Shown piece by piece: positions 42,663 to 53,307 of a DNA stretch of 64,000 nt. Source of the DNA: Methanobacterium sp. ERen5 (GTDB taxonomy: Archaea > Methanobacteriota > Methanobacteria > Methanobacteriales > Methanobacteriaceae); NCBI GenBank assembly GCA_024167805.1, contig CP099988.1:1434001-1498000 (forward strand), read 5' to 3'. Position numbers and translations under genes: made by a program. The notes under the pieces were generated by a model, which was not told the DNA's origin, did not search any database, and worked only from the letters and a program-made list of their open reading frames with translations. Position 1 is the first letter of the stretch; every line of letters starts with the position of its first letter.

Positions 42663-43901
42663 ATGGGAAACGAATTTCTGGACATAAAAAACCCCGAGGA
42701 TGTCAAGGGCATCATCAGTAATTTTCAGACGATCAAAAAGAACGAAGCTGTTTCAATAGAAGACTCTCTGTATCGAGTGCTGGCCGAAGACATACACACC
42801 ACAATAAATCTTCCGCCCTTTAGAAAGGTAACTATGGATGGATATGCTGTGATTTCTGAAGATACATTCCTAGCTTCAGAAGATGAACCAGTTATATTAG
42901 GACTTTTAGAAGTAATAGGTGCTGGGGACGTTCCACAAGAAATTGTGAAGAATGGTTTCTGCACGGAAGTGGGAACAGGATCTCCTTTGCCTGAAGGTGC
43001 AGATGCAGTTGTCATGGTGGAATATACAGAAGCTGAGGATAGAACTATTTCCATACATGAAAGTGTGGCAATGGGTCAGAACATTGCAAAGGAAGGTTCA
43101 GACATAATGGAAGGTGAACTTCTACTTAAGAAGGGCACAACCATAACTCCCGAAAAAATAGGAGTTTTATGTGCTATAGGTTTAAAAACTGTTCCTGTTT
43201 ATAAAAAACCACAAATAGCAGTTATATCAACGGGAAATGAATTGATACGTTACGATGAGGACATCAAATATGGAAAGATATTTGACATCAACTCCCAAAC
43301 TATCTCAAGTGCAGTAACAGCTTGTGGTTGTATACCAGTTAAAACTGAGATAGTTAAGGATAATTACAACGATCTGAAACGAAAAATAATTGAGTGTCAA
43401 GACATGGATCTTATCATCACTTCTGGCGGCACATCTGCAGGTCGAGGAGATGTTCTAAGACAAGTTCTAGATGATCTAGGTGAGGTACTTGTCCATGGAA
43501 TAGCTGTTAAACCTGGTAAACCCACCATCATAGGACGTTTTGAAAATGAAGGTGTGGATAAATATGTTGTGGGACTTCCAGGAAATCCAGTTGCAGCTTC
43601 AATGGTTTTCCAACTATTTTTTGCACCATTCCTTAAAGACATGGCTTCAATTAAAACGAAATCCAGATTAAACGAAACAAATACCATGAAGATCCCACTT
43701 TCAAAGAGATACAGGCCGGCCAAAGGAAGAAAACATTATTTACTTGTTAAGGTGGATGATGACAATGCAATACCTATTTTAAAAGATTCTGGAGCAATAA
43801 CCTCCTTGGCTGAAGCTGATGGTTACATTGAAATTGGAAAAAATGTGGAGATAGTTGAAAAGGGCACGTTGGTCAAGGTTCATCCACTCGGAAAATGGTA
43901 G
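42663..43901 (+). CDS. moeA: molybdopterin molybdenumtransferase
   Basis: The 412-residue protein has TINLPPFRKVTMDGYAV at its N-terminus, VGTGSPLPEGADAVV, and the MoCF_biosynth core VISTGNEL and DLIITSGGTSAGRGD, then a C-terminal domain. It inserts molybdate or tungstate into adenylylated molybdopterin, needed for formylmethanofuran and formate dehydrogenases. The ATG at 42663 (MGNEFLDI) is likely; ATGs at 42639 and 42648 are alternatives, and no strong ribosome site decides between them. Confidence 0.9.
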   Translation: MGNEFLDIKNPEDVKGIISNFQTIKKNEAVSIEDSLYRVLAEDIHTTINLPPFRKVTMDGYAVISEDTFLASEDEPVILGLLEVIGAGDVPQEIVKNGFCTEVGTGSPLPEGADAVVMVEYTEAEDRTISIHESVAMGQNIAKEGSDIMEGELLLKKGTTITPEKIGVLCAIGLKTVPVYKKPQIAVISTGNELIRYDEDIKYGKIFDINSQTISSAVTACGCIPVKTEIVKDNYNDLKRKIIECQDMDLIITSGGTSAGRGDVLRQVLDDLGEVLVHGIAVKPGKPTIIGRFENEGVDKYVVGLPGNPVAASMVFQLFFAPFLKDMASIKTKSRLNETNTMKIPLSKRYRPAKGRKHYLLVKVDDDNAIPILKDSGAITSLAEADGYIEIGKNVEIVEKGTLVKVHPLGKW

Positions 43902-43905
43902 AAGA

Positions 43906-44688
43906 TCAAACCTCGAAAAGATCACCTAGAACTACTTTTTTATCTGTTTGAACCAACTTGGGGATCCTTCCAAGTGTTCCTGCAGATTCCCCAACAACCA
44001 CCATGACACCACGCATGGTTTTCTTAAATTCTTCAGCATGCTCCAGGGATCGTTGGACAGCATCTTCATCCTTGGTTCCATTTGCTTCGTTGGCGATTGA
44101 AGTGGCTAGGGCATCGGCAATACTAGCTTCATTTGCAAAAACTGTCACAGAATCAGCTCGTCCAAAGCTGATTGAATGACCCACAGTTCCTGATGATGTG
44201 CATATTCCCATGGGTGTTTGTTTAGGTTTTATTTTAAAACCCAGTTCTCCTGAAAGGGAAGATTCTCCAGCATACAGGCCTACCACAACATCTTTATTTA
44301 TTTCAAGAGATATGTCTCCGCCGTTGTCAATAATGATAAAATTAGCTCCATTTTCAACCATAAAACCCATTGAAAGCTGGGAAATTGTGCCTGCAACAGC
44401 AGCCATGGGTCCAACATCCGCCCTTCTCCCGGCCCTACTCATTAAATTAACTAATAATGGAACTTCACTCTTGTGGCCATGATCACGACCTAAATTGTCT
44501 AATGTTTCTTTGACTGTCAGGGGTTCAAAACTTGTAAGAAACTCGGGATTCTTGCGGATATATCCTTTAAGTTGTGAACGTAAACTGATAATATAATTTG
44601 AAAGTTCGGGTACCCTTAAATCTGAACTGACCTTCAGTTCGGTTTCTCCAATTGTTATCCTCTCTTCAAATATTGTTTTGGCTTTCAT
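43906..44688 (-). CDS. UPF0280 family protein (ApbE-like fold)
   Basis: The 260-residue protein matches UPF0280, found in methanogens. Key stretches are [30 protein letters not shown] and [19 protein letters not shown], which resemble the FAD-binding motifs of ApbE flavin transferases. Biochemical function is unproven. It converges with moeA, with only 4 bases between their stops. Confidence 0.82.
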   Translation of the reverse strand: MKAKTIFEERITIGETELKVSSDLRVPELSNYIISLRSQLKGYIRKNPEFLTSFEPLTVKETLDNLGRDHGHKSEVPLLVNLMSRAGRRADVGPMAAVAGTISQLSMGFMVENGANFIIIDNGGDISLEINKDVVVGLYAGESSLSGELGFKIKPKQTPMGICTSSGTVGHSISFGRADSVTVFANEASIADALATSIANEANGTKDEDAVQRSLEHAEEFKKTMRGVMVVVGESAGTLGRIPKLVQTDKKVVLGDLFEV

Positions 44689-44759
44689 CTGAGTAATTAA
44701 TCTGTCTGTTACTACATAAAATATTTAGATAATCAACAAGAGAGTAAGGTTTGATAATC

Positions 44760-45383
44760 ATGTTTGATAGAAATAAAAGAAGTTCAATTCCTGGAGAAAG
44801 AATATTATATAAAACCAGGCCAAGATTTGTTGTAAGTCTAAAATCTGCAATTATTAAATTTATAATAGTTTTAATACTAATTTACTTCTTCACAACCTTG
44901 ATAAGATATGCTGCTATGGTGCAGGGAAAGGTGGGAGCATTCATTAACATACCATTTGTAGAAGGAACAACGGACTTGATTGTGATAGTCATTCTGTTGC
45001 TCCTTATTTGGATCTTATGGAATTACTTGTCCTGGAGATCCACGTACTACACCCTAACAAACCAGAGAGTCATGTTAAGAAGTGGTGTGATAAGAAAAAA
45101 ATCAGCTTACATGCATTACAACAAAATTCAAGACATTGTTGTATCCCAGAGTGTAATGGAAAGAATATCCTATTCTGGAGATATTGAAGTGTTCGGGGGA
45201 CACGACAATACCAGCATAATACTCGAAGATATCCCAAATCCAGGCGAAGTGGAGGACACCATCAACAGAATGATAGATGGAGATGTGCCTGAATTTGAAA
45301 CCAAGACCCCTAAAAAAACTGAAGAACCCAAAATCACTGGAAGATCCATAATGGAGGAGTACGATAAAAAATTTAAACTATGA
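44760..45383 (+). CDS. membrane protein with bacterial PH-like domain (bPH2)
   Basis: The protein of about 207 residues has RSSIPGERILYKTRPRF near the start, two membrane helices (about residues 25-50 and 70-90), then YYTLTNQRVMLRSGVIRKK and the bPH2 core with HYNKIQDIVVSQSVMERI, ending in a charged tail. Such DUF304/bPH2 proteins are membrane-anchored and of unknown role. The ATG at 44760 is preferred to TTG at 44751. Confidence 0.75.
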   Translation: MFDRNKRSSIPGERILYKTRPRFVVSLKSAIIKFIIVLILIYFFTTLIRYAAMVQGKVGAFINIPFVEGTTDLIVIVILLLLIWILWNYLSWRSTYYTLTNQRVMLRSGVIRKKSAYMHYNKIQDIVVSQSVMERISYSGDIEVFGGHDNTSIILEDIPNPGEVEDTINRMIDGDVPEFETKTPKKTEEPKITGRSIMEEYDKKFKL

Positions 45384-45552
45384 ATATTTCTTTTTATCGT
45401 TGAAGATGAATAAACCCTAAACAGAAAAAGAATCATGGAATTCAAATAGTAAAATTTCGTAACTCAAAATAGTCCAGAACTAAAATGCTCATTTTTCTAA
45501 ATTTTTACATAGTACGTAAAAAATCTTTAAATTTGAAGGGTGAAATGATTAA

Positions 45553-45882
45553 ATGGAATATTTAAAATCAATATTTTACTTTGTGGTGGCTGGTTTATTT
45601 GAGATAGGTGGAGGCTACCTTATTTGGCTTTGGATTAGGGAAGGTAGAGGAATTGAATTTGCAATACTCGGTGCTGTGATCTTGGTTCTTTATGGTGTCA
45701 TACCCACACTACAACCAGCTAACTTTGGAAGGGTATATGCTGCATATGGTGGAGTATTTATTTTCATGGCACTTCTATGGGGATGGCAAGTTGACAAAAT
45801 AACTCCTGACAGATTTGAAATTATAGGTGCAACCATAGCTCTATTCGGAGTATTTGTTATCATGTACTGGCCTCGGAGTTAA
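45553..45882 (+). CDS. UPF0060 (YnfA) family small membrane protein
   Basis: The 109-residue protein has four membrane helices and the YnfA signature [20 protein letters not shown], then [21 protein letters not shown] and [18 protein letters not shown]. The family is widely conserved and related to small multidrug transporters. It stands alone, with TTTAAATTTGAAGGGTGA just upstream of the ATG. Confidence 0.85.
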   Translation: MEYLKSIFYFVVAGLFEIGGGYLIWLWIREGRGIEFAILGAVILVLYGVIPTLQPANFGRVYAAYGGVFIFMALLWGWQVDKITPDRFEIIGATIALFGVFVIMYWPRS

Positions 45883-46010
45883 TATTTAATTATCAATATT
45901 AACAAATGCTATATAATCAAACTAAACATACCAGATTGTAACCATAGATAAAATTGACTATATCTGATTAGGTTTAAATTCCAAGCCTAATAAAAAAAAT
46001 TCTATTCTTT

Positions 46011-46035
46011 AGGGATCGTTCCAGAGAGGAACCCT
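46011..46035 (+). promoter_or_regulatory. bulged hairpin upstream of the geranylgeranyl reductase gene
   Basis: AGGG and TTCC, with four bases between them, pair with GGAACCCT around the loop AGAGA. It ends 30 bases before the start codon. It may be a leader RNA hairpin or an operator. Confidence 0.3.
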
Positions 46036-46065
46036 GATAGCAAATTTTATGGATGAGGATATAAT

Positions 46066-47232
46066 ATGAAGAAGTACGACATTGCTGTTGTTGGAGCAGG
46101 GCCTGTGGGATCCACATTTGCAAGATATGTTGCAGATAAGGGTTTAGATGTTGTGATGGTGGAGAAAAAACGTGAAATAGGCATTCCACTTCAATGTGCA
46201 GGATTATTGGGACAGAAGATTAAAGAAATAAATATTCTGCCTGATGAATATGTGTTAAATCAAGTTCGAGGGGCGTACATTTATTCACCTTCCCGCAACA
46301 TGATGAAAGTAGGAAAGGAAAATGTTCAGGCCTACGTAATTGACAGGGTTGGCTATGACAAATACCTTGCTAAATTGGCAGTTGATTCTGGCGCAGAACT
46401 CCTTATGAATCACAAAGTAATCCATTCAGATCTTAATGGATGCATAAAAACAAAGGAAACTAAAATCCAGGCAGATATTATCGTGGGGGCCGATGGTCAT
46501 TCATCAACTGTCTCAAACAATTTCAATGAGAAACCCAGGTCATTCATGGCGGCTCAGTACCTCATAGAAACTGATGAACCTGTATTTGATCCTGAAAATG
46601 TACATCTGCATGTTAATGATTTAATTTCACCAGGATTTTTATGGACCATACCTGTAACAAGTTCAACTGCCAGAATAGGACTTTTTGCAGATATGAACTA
46701 CATTGGACTCAACAATGTTCTGGCCAAGTTAATGGCAACAGAGCCAATGTTTAAGAATGCTAGGATAATTCAAAAATACCAGGGATACATCCCAAAATAT
46801 GATCCTAAAAAGAAGATGGTTGATGAAAGAACAATCCTGCTTGGTGATGCCGCATCTCAAGTTAAACCAACAACTGGTGGTGGATTATTAATTGGTTTTG
46901 AATGTGCTAAAATAGCAGCGGAATATGCAACCAAAGCAGTTGAGATGGAAAATATCTCTTATCTTAAAGAATATGAGAATCAAACCAATAAACGATTCAA
47001 AAATGAGCTCAGGGTGCAAATAGAAGTACAAAAAATATTTGAATCAATGAACAACAAGGATCTAGATGAAATGTTTACCAAACTCAAACAAGGAAATGCA
47101 GAAGAACTTATTTCAAAGTACGGCGACATGGACACCCAATCCACCCTCATAAAAGAAATGATAAAAAATGGTCTTCTCTTTTCAATCGTACCTAAATTAC
47201 TTACAAGGAGGATCATGGGCCTATGGAAATAG
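46066..47232 (+). CDS. geranylgeranyl reductase family FAD-dependent oxidoreductase
   Basis: The 388-residue flavoprotein starts with the dinucleotide fold VVGAGPVGSTFARYVADKG, has IPLQCAGLLG, GADGHSSTV and the second FAD motif ILLGDAASQVKPTTGGGL. Archaeal enzymes of this family saturate the geranylgeranyl chains of membrane ether lipids. Its end overlaps the next gene by 10 bases. Confidence 0.87.
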   Translation: MKKYDIAVVGAGPVGSTFARYVADKGLDVVMVEKKREIGIPLQCAGLLGQKIKEINILPDEYVLNQVRGAYIYSPSRNMMKVGKENVQAYVIDRVGYDKYLAKLAVDSGAELLMNHKVIHSDLNGCIKTKETKIQADIIVGADGHSSTVSNNFNEKPRSFMAAQYLIETDEPVFDPENVHLHVNDLISPGFLWTIPVTSSTARIGLFADMNYIGLNNVLAKLMATEPMFKNARIIQKYQGYIPKYDPKKKMVDERTILLGDAASQVKPTTGGGLLIGFECAKIAAEYATKAVEMENISYLKEYENQTNKRFKNELRVQIEVQKIFESMNNKDLDEMFTKLKQGNAEELISKYGDMDTQSTLIKEMIKNGLLFSIVPKLLTRRIMGLWK

Positions 47233-48281
47233 TTTTTATAATATCACAAGAACATCAAACCCTGCCAAGGGCAGAAATTGAGGCAGTTTTAAGGGCGGAA
47301 GAGATACCCTTCAATTTTAAAAACCAGTATGAAGGAATACTGATAATTGAAGTAGCCAATGAACATGAAAAATACATGGAGCGAATTGGAAAAAGGCTTT
47401 CATATACTCATGAACTTTGTAAACTGTTAATTGAAACAGATAAAACCAGTTTAAACAATGATGTGGAAAAGATTGATTGGAATGAAATCATTAATAACGA
47501 TTATGTTGTCAGGGCAAGGCGAATGGATAAAACTGACAAATTTGACACATCAAAGATTGAAATAGAAATTGGGGGAACTATAAACTCTATTGTGGAAGGT
47601 TCGAAGGTAAATCTCAAGGATCCAGATTGTTTCATAAGGCTGATATACCTTGATGAAATTGTTCTGTTAACACAAAGAATAATGAAGATAGATAAAAAAC
47701 ATTTCAACAACTTCAAACCACATAAAAGACCATTTTTCTACCCGGGATCAATGAGCCCCAAACTTGCTAGGTGCATGGTAAATTTAACTGAGATCAAAGA
47801 AGATGACACAGTTTTGGATCCATTTTGTGGAACAGGAGGAATCCTGATTGAAGCAGGTATATTGGGAGCTAAGCTTATAGGGACAGATATAGATTACAAG
47901 ATGGTTCAAGGTACAACGAGAAACCTTGAATATTGTGGGTTTAAAAACTCCAAAATATTTAGAGAGGATGCAAAGAAAATTCATCTGGAAACCAGAGTAA
48001 ATGCCATTGTCACAGATCCACCCTACGGAATATCAGCATCAACAGGTGGAGAAGACAGTACAAATCTTTATTCTGCTGCATTAAAAAATATGGATGGCTT
48101 ACTCAAAGAAAAGGGAAAAATATGCATGGCAACACCGCATTACATGGATATTAAGGGTTTAATAAAGGATACAAACTTTGAAATAATAGAACAACACCAC
48201 ATAAGAATGCATAAAAGTTTAACAAGAGTCATATCACTGCTTACAAAAAAAATTTATCGCAAAAAAACTAATTTAATTTGA
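47223..48281 (+). CDS. tRNA (guanine10-N2)-dimethyltransferase (Trm-G10/Trm11-like)
   Basis: The 352-residue protein has an N-terminal THUMP-containing region and a C-terminal Rossmann methyltransferase with VLDPFCGTGGILIEAG (SAM site), IGTDIDYKMVQGTTRN and the catalytic NPPY-type motif TDPPYG. These match archaeal Trm-G10, which makes m2G/m22G at position 10 of tRNA. It overlaps the preceding lipid reductase gene by 10 bases. Confidence 0.87.
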   Translation: MEIVFIISQEHQTLPRAEIEAVLRAEEIPFNFKNQYEGILIIEVANEHEKYMERIGKRLSYTHELCKLLIETDKTSLNNDVEKIDWNEIINNDYVVRARRMDKTDKFDTSKIEIEIGGTINSIVEGSKVNLKDPDCFIRLIYLDEIVLLTQRIMKIDKKHFNNFKPHKRPFFYPGSMSPKLARCMVNLTEIKEDDTVLDPFCGTGGILIEAGILGAKLIGTDIDYKMVQGTTRNLEYCGFKNSKIFREDAKKIHLETRVNAIVTDPPYGISASTGGEDSTNLYSAALKNMDGLLKEKGKICMATPHYMDIKGLIKDTNFEIIEQHHIRMHKSLTRVISLLTKKIYRKKTNLI

Positions 48282-48372
48282 ACATCGGGGTAGCTCTATT
48301 TTATGGGGAAAATTTGGATTGAACACCACAACCAAATGATGCATTTAAATTATAATAACTGGAGGGGTAATT

Positions 48373-49878
48373 TTGAAAGCCAGAATATTTGATACAACAT
48401 TAAGGGATGGAGAACAAACTCCAGGAGTATCCTTAACTCCAGATCAAAAATTAAGAATAGCTGTTAAACTGGATAATCTTGGAGTGAATGTTATAGAAGC
48501 AGGATCTGCCATCACATCTTCCGGAGAAAGGGAAGGAATAAAATCAATAGTTTCGGAGGGACTTTCAGCTGAAATATGCAGTTTCGCCAGGGCTGTGAGA
48601 ATTGATGTTGATGCTGCCCTCGAATGTGGGGTTGACAGTGTGCACTTGGTTGTTCCAACATCAGATCTGCACATCGAGCACAAACTAAGAAAAACCCGGG
48701 AAGAAGTCAAAGCCACAGCAATAGATGCTGTGGAATATGCTGTTGACAACGGACTCTTAGTTGAATTTTCCGCAGAAGATGCCACAAGAAGTGATTATAA
48801 CTATCTAAAACAAGTTTTTAATGAAGGAATAGAAGCCGGTGCCCGAAGAATATGTGCCTGTGATACTGTTGGAATGTTGACACCAGAAAAAGCCTATGAA
48901 TTTTATGGAGGCTTAACTCAACTCGGTGTTCCGTTGAGTGCCCATTGCCACAATGATTTTGGTTTGGCAGTAGCAAATACTCTGTCTGGACTTAGAGCGG
49001 GGGCAAGCCAGGCACACGTCACAGTTAATGGTATTGGTGAACGTGCTGGAAACGCATCCCTCGAAGAAGTTGTGGTGTCATTGTATTCACTCTACAACTC
49101 TAAAACAAATATCAAAATCAAAATGTTGTACGAAACTTCTAAAACAGTTGCAAGAATGACTGGAATTTATTTACAGCCAAACAAAGCAATTGTGGGAGAA
49201 AATGCATTTGCACATGAATCGGGCATTCACTCGGATGGTGTTATAAAGAAGGCAGAAACCTACGAACCAATAACACCCGAACTGGTGGGACATAAAAGAA
49301 GATTTGTCATGGGAAAACATGTGGGATCCCACATAATCCGGAAAAGGATCAAAGAGATGGGTCTGAGGGTAGATGAGGCCAGATTTGAACAAATATTACA
49401 AAGGGTTAAAGCCCTTGGAGATATGGGTAAATGCGTTACAGATGTGGATCTACAGGCAATAGCAGAGGATGCTCTGGGGGTTTTAGCAGAGAAACCAGTG
49501 GAACTTGAAGAACTAACAATAGTATCCGGAAATAAAGTTACACCAACAGCATCAGTCAAGATCAACGTAGATGGCTCAGAGAAAGTAGAAGCCGGTGTGG
49601 GTGTAGGTCCAGTAGACGCAGCAATCGTGGCAATCAAGAAGAGTATAATGGATGTTGCAGATATACAGCTTGAAGAGTACCATGTAGACGCAATAACCGG
49701 AGGAACAGATGCCCTCATCGATGTTGTTGTAAAACTCAAAAATGGAGACAACATAGTCACTGCAAGAAGCACACAACCTGACATCATCATGGCAAGTGTA
49801 GAGGCAGTACTGGGTGGGGTAAACAAAATAGTCAGCGATCAAAAGATCAAGGAATCTGAAGAGAAGGACAAAACATAG
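48373..49878 (+). CDS. 2-isopropylmalate / (R)-citramalate synthase family enzyme
   Basis: The 501-residue protein has the HMGL-like TIM barrel, starting [16 protein letters not shown], with [16 protein letters not shown] and [16 protein letters not shown] as metal and substrate motifs, then [10 protein letters not shown] and a C-terminal LeuA allosteric domain. Archaeal paralogues make isopropylmalate (LeuA), citramalate (CimA) or homocitrate (AksA). The regulatory domain argues against AksA. Sequence alone does not settle LeuA versus CimA. TTG start behind GGAGGGG. Confidence 0.87.
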   Translation: MKARIFDTTLRDGEQTPGVSLTPDQKLRIAVKLDNLGVNVIEAGSAITSSGEREGIKSIVSEGLSAEICSFARAVRIDVDAALECGVDSVHLVVPTSDLHIEHKLRKTREEVKATAIDAVEYAVDNGLLVEFSAEDATRSDYNYLKQVFNEGIEAGARRICACDTVGMLTPEKAYEFYGGLTQLGVPLSAHCHNDFGLAVANTLSGLRAGASQAHVTVNGIGERAGNASLEEVVVSLYSLYNSKTNIKIKMLYETSKTVARMTGIYLQPNKAIVGENAFAHESGIHSDGVIKKAETYEPITPELVGHKRRFVMGKHVGSHIIRKRIKEMGLRVDEARFEQILQRVKALGDMGKCVTDVDLQAIAEDALGVLAEKPVELEELTIVSGNKVTPTASVKINVDGSEKVEAGVGVGPVDAAIVAIKKSIMDVADIQLEEYHVDAITGGTDALIDVVVKLKNGDNIVTARSTQPDIIMASVEAVLGGVNKIVSDQKIKESEEKDKT

Positions 49879-49922
49879 ATCTTCAATATTTTCCATAGAA
49901 AACTACATAAATGGTATTGAAA

Positions 49923-50489
49923 ATGAATTTAAAAGAATTAAATGTTAAATTTTCGAGTATTAAAAGGTATTTCAAAGTACTTGGTCATTTAATCACCACT
50001 TACATGGGAATAATTCTCACCATAGGATTTTTAGTGCCTTGGTTGTTGGGGGCAATTAAAATCCAGGATTATGGCGAAATAACAGGATTTATAGAGGTTT
50101 TTGTCCTTGTTACGGCCACATTATCTTTATTAAGCTTCACATATATCATGGCACTCAGTGAAATGGGTGAAAAGATCAAAAAATCCATGATGACCGCTGG
50201 TGAAAATTTTTTCATGTCAACAGTACAGTTCATTGTGGGGCTATTCTTACTCTTTGTTATGGATTACATTACCCACAGTTTCATTAACATATCCAACATA
50301 AGTTTCAGAGCAGAGAATCTGGGATCCATAATATTTTTCGTAATACAAATCTTCATACTACTGGAATTAATTTTTGCAGTGTCAAAATTTTTCAAGGGAG
50401 TCATAGGCGTTTATGTCTCTTTCAGAGCTGAACATCTTAAGGACTCAATATTCTTTCTACTTAGCTGGAGGAATGCAGATAATGAATAA
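49923..50489 (+). CDS. membrane protein of unknown function
   Basis: The protein of about 188 residues has four or five hydrophobic segments (for example TYMGIILTIGFLVPWLLGAI and FIVGLFLLFVMDYITHSF) and ends in a short polar tail. I recognise no family. ATGs at 49911 and 49923 are both possible; the second removes a weak extension. Its last 8 bases overlap the Cgi121 gene, suggesting coupling. Confidence 0.6.
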   Translation: MNLKELNVKFSSIKRYFKVLGHLITTYMGIILTIGFLVPWLLGAIKIQDYGEITGFIEVFVLVTATLSLLSFTYIMALSEMGEKIKKSMMTAGENFFMSTVQFIVGLFLLFVMDYITHSFINISNISFRAENLGSIIFFVIQIFILLELIFAVSKFFKGVIGVYVSFRAEHLKDSIFFLLSWRNADNE

Positions 50490-51003
50490 TCAAACCAGCG
50501 CGGAAATTGATATAAAAAGAATTCAAATAGCAGGATTTAAATCTGACTTAACCAACTTCAAAGAGGTTATGGAAGAGTTAAAACTAAACTATCCTAGTTG
50601 TGTAATCCAGTTAATGGATGCAGATGCAGTTGCAGGAGTTCAACATGTGCTCAATTCCACCATACATGCAATTAAATCGTTTTCAAGAAATGAAAATATT
50701 GCGTCTGACATTGGTCTTGAGATCTGTGTGAGAACATCGGGACAGAGACAAATATCACAGGCCATCAAGATGTTAGGCATCAGAAATGGTAAGATGAACG
50801 TATGTGCAGTTGCTCTAGATTGTAAATCCAATATTATGGAAGATCTAATTAATATTCTAGGATTGAGAGATGATCATGTGCTTGAACCGGATACAGACAA
50901 GTTGAGGTCTATCTACAAAATTTCAGACACCCAACTAGAAACCAACCCGGATATATCAAAGATTTTAATGGAAAAAACTGCATTACTCATCATTGATACA
51001 TAA
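50482..51003 (+). CDS. cgi121: KEOPS complex subunit Cgi121
   Basis: The protein of about 173 residues has SCVIQLMDADAVAGVQHVLN near the start and the family segment GLEICVRTSGQRQISQAIKM, followed by VCAVALD. Cgi121 binds the kinase Bud32 and tRNA 3' ends in the KEOPS complex, which makes t6A37. The ATG at 50482 is chosen because GGAGG at 50467-50471 touches the ATG at 50473. The other KEOPS genes are not in the window. Confidence 0.85.
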   Translation: MNNQTSAEIDIKRIQIAGFKSDLTNFKEVMEELKLNYPSCVIQLMDADAVAGVQHVLNSTIHAIKSFSRNENIASDIGLEICVRTSGQRQISQAIKMLGIRNGKMNVCAVALDCKSNIMEDLINILGLRDDHVLEPDTDKLRSIYKISDTQLETNPDISKILMEKTALLIIDT

Positions 51004-51007
51004 ATCC

Positions 51008-52012
51008 CTAAAACTCTATAGATGAATCAGTTTTCCCTGCAAATTTGATTATATCTGATATTTCATCTAAATTTTCGGGAGTTAAACATTTAACATCTAA
51101 ATTTTTCAATTCAATACAAACAGCACGTGCTTTGATCCTGTTGTAGTTTGGACTAAGACTTACAATACTTCCTCCAGGAACATTTAACTTCTTCCTAATT
51201 TCACTCCCCAAAAGTTTCTGGTTTCTATCTGGAAGGATGATGTTTAGACCCCTTGATGTGGGATGGATCACTTCCCTGAAATTTGATACATCGTTTTTTA
51301 ATTTCTTCGTAGCAGCAGTAGTTTTCTCAAATATTTCCTCAGCATTTCCTGCTTCTGAATATATTCCTGCACAGGTAACTGGATCTGCCTTCAAAATTTT
51401 AATGAGATATTTGGCTGTATCGAATATTTCCGGTTGGTTGGAGGATACAAAACCTCCATTTCCAACGTTCACGGTTTTAGGGCTTCCTGTAGATCCCACT
51501 ATTACATGGGCATGATTTCCATTTCCAAGTCTTCCCTTAGGGTCACCAATTCCACCTGATGCATCCTCAACTAACATCACTCCATTTTCATCACAGATTT
51601 CATATATTGCCTTTATAGGTTGTTCAGCTGTGTAACCTGCAAAACTCGTTAAAAACAATGCTTCAGGATTGTTCTGTTTAATATTTTCATCTAGCTTTTC
51701 CAGATCTATCAGACCCAAGTCTGTTGGAACTTTAACAGCTTCAATACCAAAAAATTCAGCTATTTTCCTGAAACCGTACCAAGCTCCCTGATCAGGTATC
51801 ATCACCCTGTTTTTAAAACAGCTCATCACAGCCATGATTGCAGAGTTGCCACTATTTAGAACCTGTACCCTTTTATGTTGTGTTAATTTTCCAATGGCAT
51901 TTTCAGCAAAGGTAATTTCATCATCCTCACCTTTTACGTGCTTTAAATTTTGTGCGGCTTTGCACATGGCGTTCCTAGTTTTAGCAGATGGTCTCCTGTA
52001 AGAAAGTTCCAT
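51008..52012 (-). CDS. DegT/DnrJ-like PLP-dependent enzyme
   Basis: The 334-residue fold-type I PLP protein has VQVLNSGNSAIMAVMS, VEDASGGIGD (the Asp that holds the PLP ring nitrogen) and VIVGSTGSPKTVNVGNGGF, where the Lys is the likely Schiff-base residue. It resembles DegT/StrS aminotransferases but is shorter. The substrate is unknown. It lies on the same strand as nreA, 16 bases downstream of it. Confidence 0.72.
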   Translation of the reverse strand: MELSYRRPSAKTRNAMCKAAQNLKHVKGEDDEITFAENAIGKLTQHKRVQVLNSGNSAIMAVMSCFKNRVMIPDQGAWYGFRKIAEFFGIEAVKVPTDLGLIDLEKLDENIKQNNPEALFLTSFAGYTAEQPIKAIYEICDENGVMLVEDASGGIGDPKGRLGNGNHAHVIVGSTGSPKTVNVGNGGFVSSNQPEIFDTAKYLIKILKADPVTCAGIYSEAGNAEEIFEKTTAATKKLKNDVSNFREVIHPTSRGLNIILPDRNQKLLGSEIRKKLNVPGGSIVSLSPNYNRIKARAVCIELKNLDVKCLTPENLDEISDIIKFAGKTDSSIEF

Positions 52013-52028
52013 AATATCCTATCTCCAC

Positions 52029-53194
52029 TCATTTGAAGAAACTATCCAGAGTTGTTTGCCTGGAATTTAGAAGTTCCTTCATTAAATCGCTTTGTTTTAC
52101 AAATTTTTCCATTGGTAATTCTAATTTGGTTGAAATGTATGAAAGAGCAGTTTTCATGTCTTCAAATTCTAGAGGGGCTTGTTCCATGGCATTTCTAACA
52201 TTTTCACGAACATTAAAAACTCCAAGCGGCACATAACCATTGTAAGCTTCTCTTAAAACTATTACTCCTGCCTGTTTGGATTCACGTTCCAGAGCTTCAA
52301 GAACAGCCATCTTACAAGTGTAGTAACAGCCACCCACCCGGGAATATTCCTTTTTCCCACTGTTGGTTTCATAGTCAGAAAATATCAGCTCTTCACGTCC
52401 AAGAACATGAAGAAACGCTTCCATCCATTCATACTGCCATTCTGTAGGGATGAGCATTATAGCATAATAATTGTTAAGACTTGAAAATTCGTATACTCGG
52501 GTAGTATCAATAATATCATTAAAACGAACGGTTTTAAGGAGACGATCTGCTATTGTACTGTCACAAGCAGTGATAGACCATCTTGTGGGTACTAATTTCC
52601 TTTTTTACCCACACCCATGGCGCCCACTGAAAATGCTTTTTGTATGTTTGAGAATGGCATGCCCCTCTGATTTAGGTCAACAACTGCATCAGCAGCTTTG
52701 AGGTCTGTGTCGTAAAACGCCTTTTCAAGTCTATGTTCCCATTTAACATTATCGATGTCAAATTTTTGTATTATACCACTGGGACCGTGGGGAGTATGTT
52801 CATCGCTGAAGGATGATCCTCTAGGTTTTTTAAGGAATTCAGCTTCACTTTCAATGGAATTTTCTGCAAGTGAAATTTCTTGAAGCTTTTCTACAAATCC
52901 ACTCTCAAGATCCTTTATACCTACAAGCTGTTTTCCACGCACAAGGCTCATTCTGTAGCCAATAATATCTTCTTGGCTTTTAGATTGGGGAATCCATGAT
53001 TCTGGCATGTCCATAATGGTTGTATCTCCAGAAACTGGAGCTATCATTGGACCTGCATAAACCTTGGGGTAATTCCAGCTCCCAATAAAAACAGATGGAG
53101 GAGTACTCCCATCAATTTCTTTACCCACCTCAACGGAGGGTATCCGCATTTTGGAGGTTAATCTTTTGAGGTATGCTGTTTTTCCTTTTATCAT
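52029..53194 (-). CDS. nreA: archaeal DNA repair protein NreA, frameshifted
   Basis: The N-terminal frame (53194-52592) and C-terminal frame join by one added A in A6 (plus-strand T6 at 52601-52606), giving [19 protein letters not shown] and about 388 residues. Features are [19 protein letters not shown] near the start and the terminal QTTLDSFFK, a perfect PCNA-interacting box. Haloarchaeal NreA is needed for tolerance to mitomycin C. The break is probably a sequencing error. Confidence 0.85.
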
Positions 53195-53307
53195 GTTATA
53201 TCTAGAAAACTATTCAACATCAAACTTTATAAGGTATACGAGAGCATCTGATTACTAAAAAAAAATTTATTGAATTGGAAAGTTTGATTGTACTGGGGAG
53301 GTTACCC

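Noticed and set aside
49260..49826. 188-codon minus-strand frame inside the isopropylmalate/citramalate synthase gene
   Set aside because: Ser/Thr-rich low-complexity translation of the opposite strand of a clear gene.
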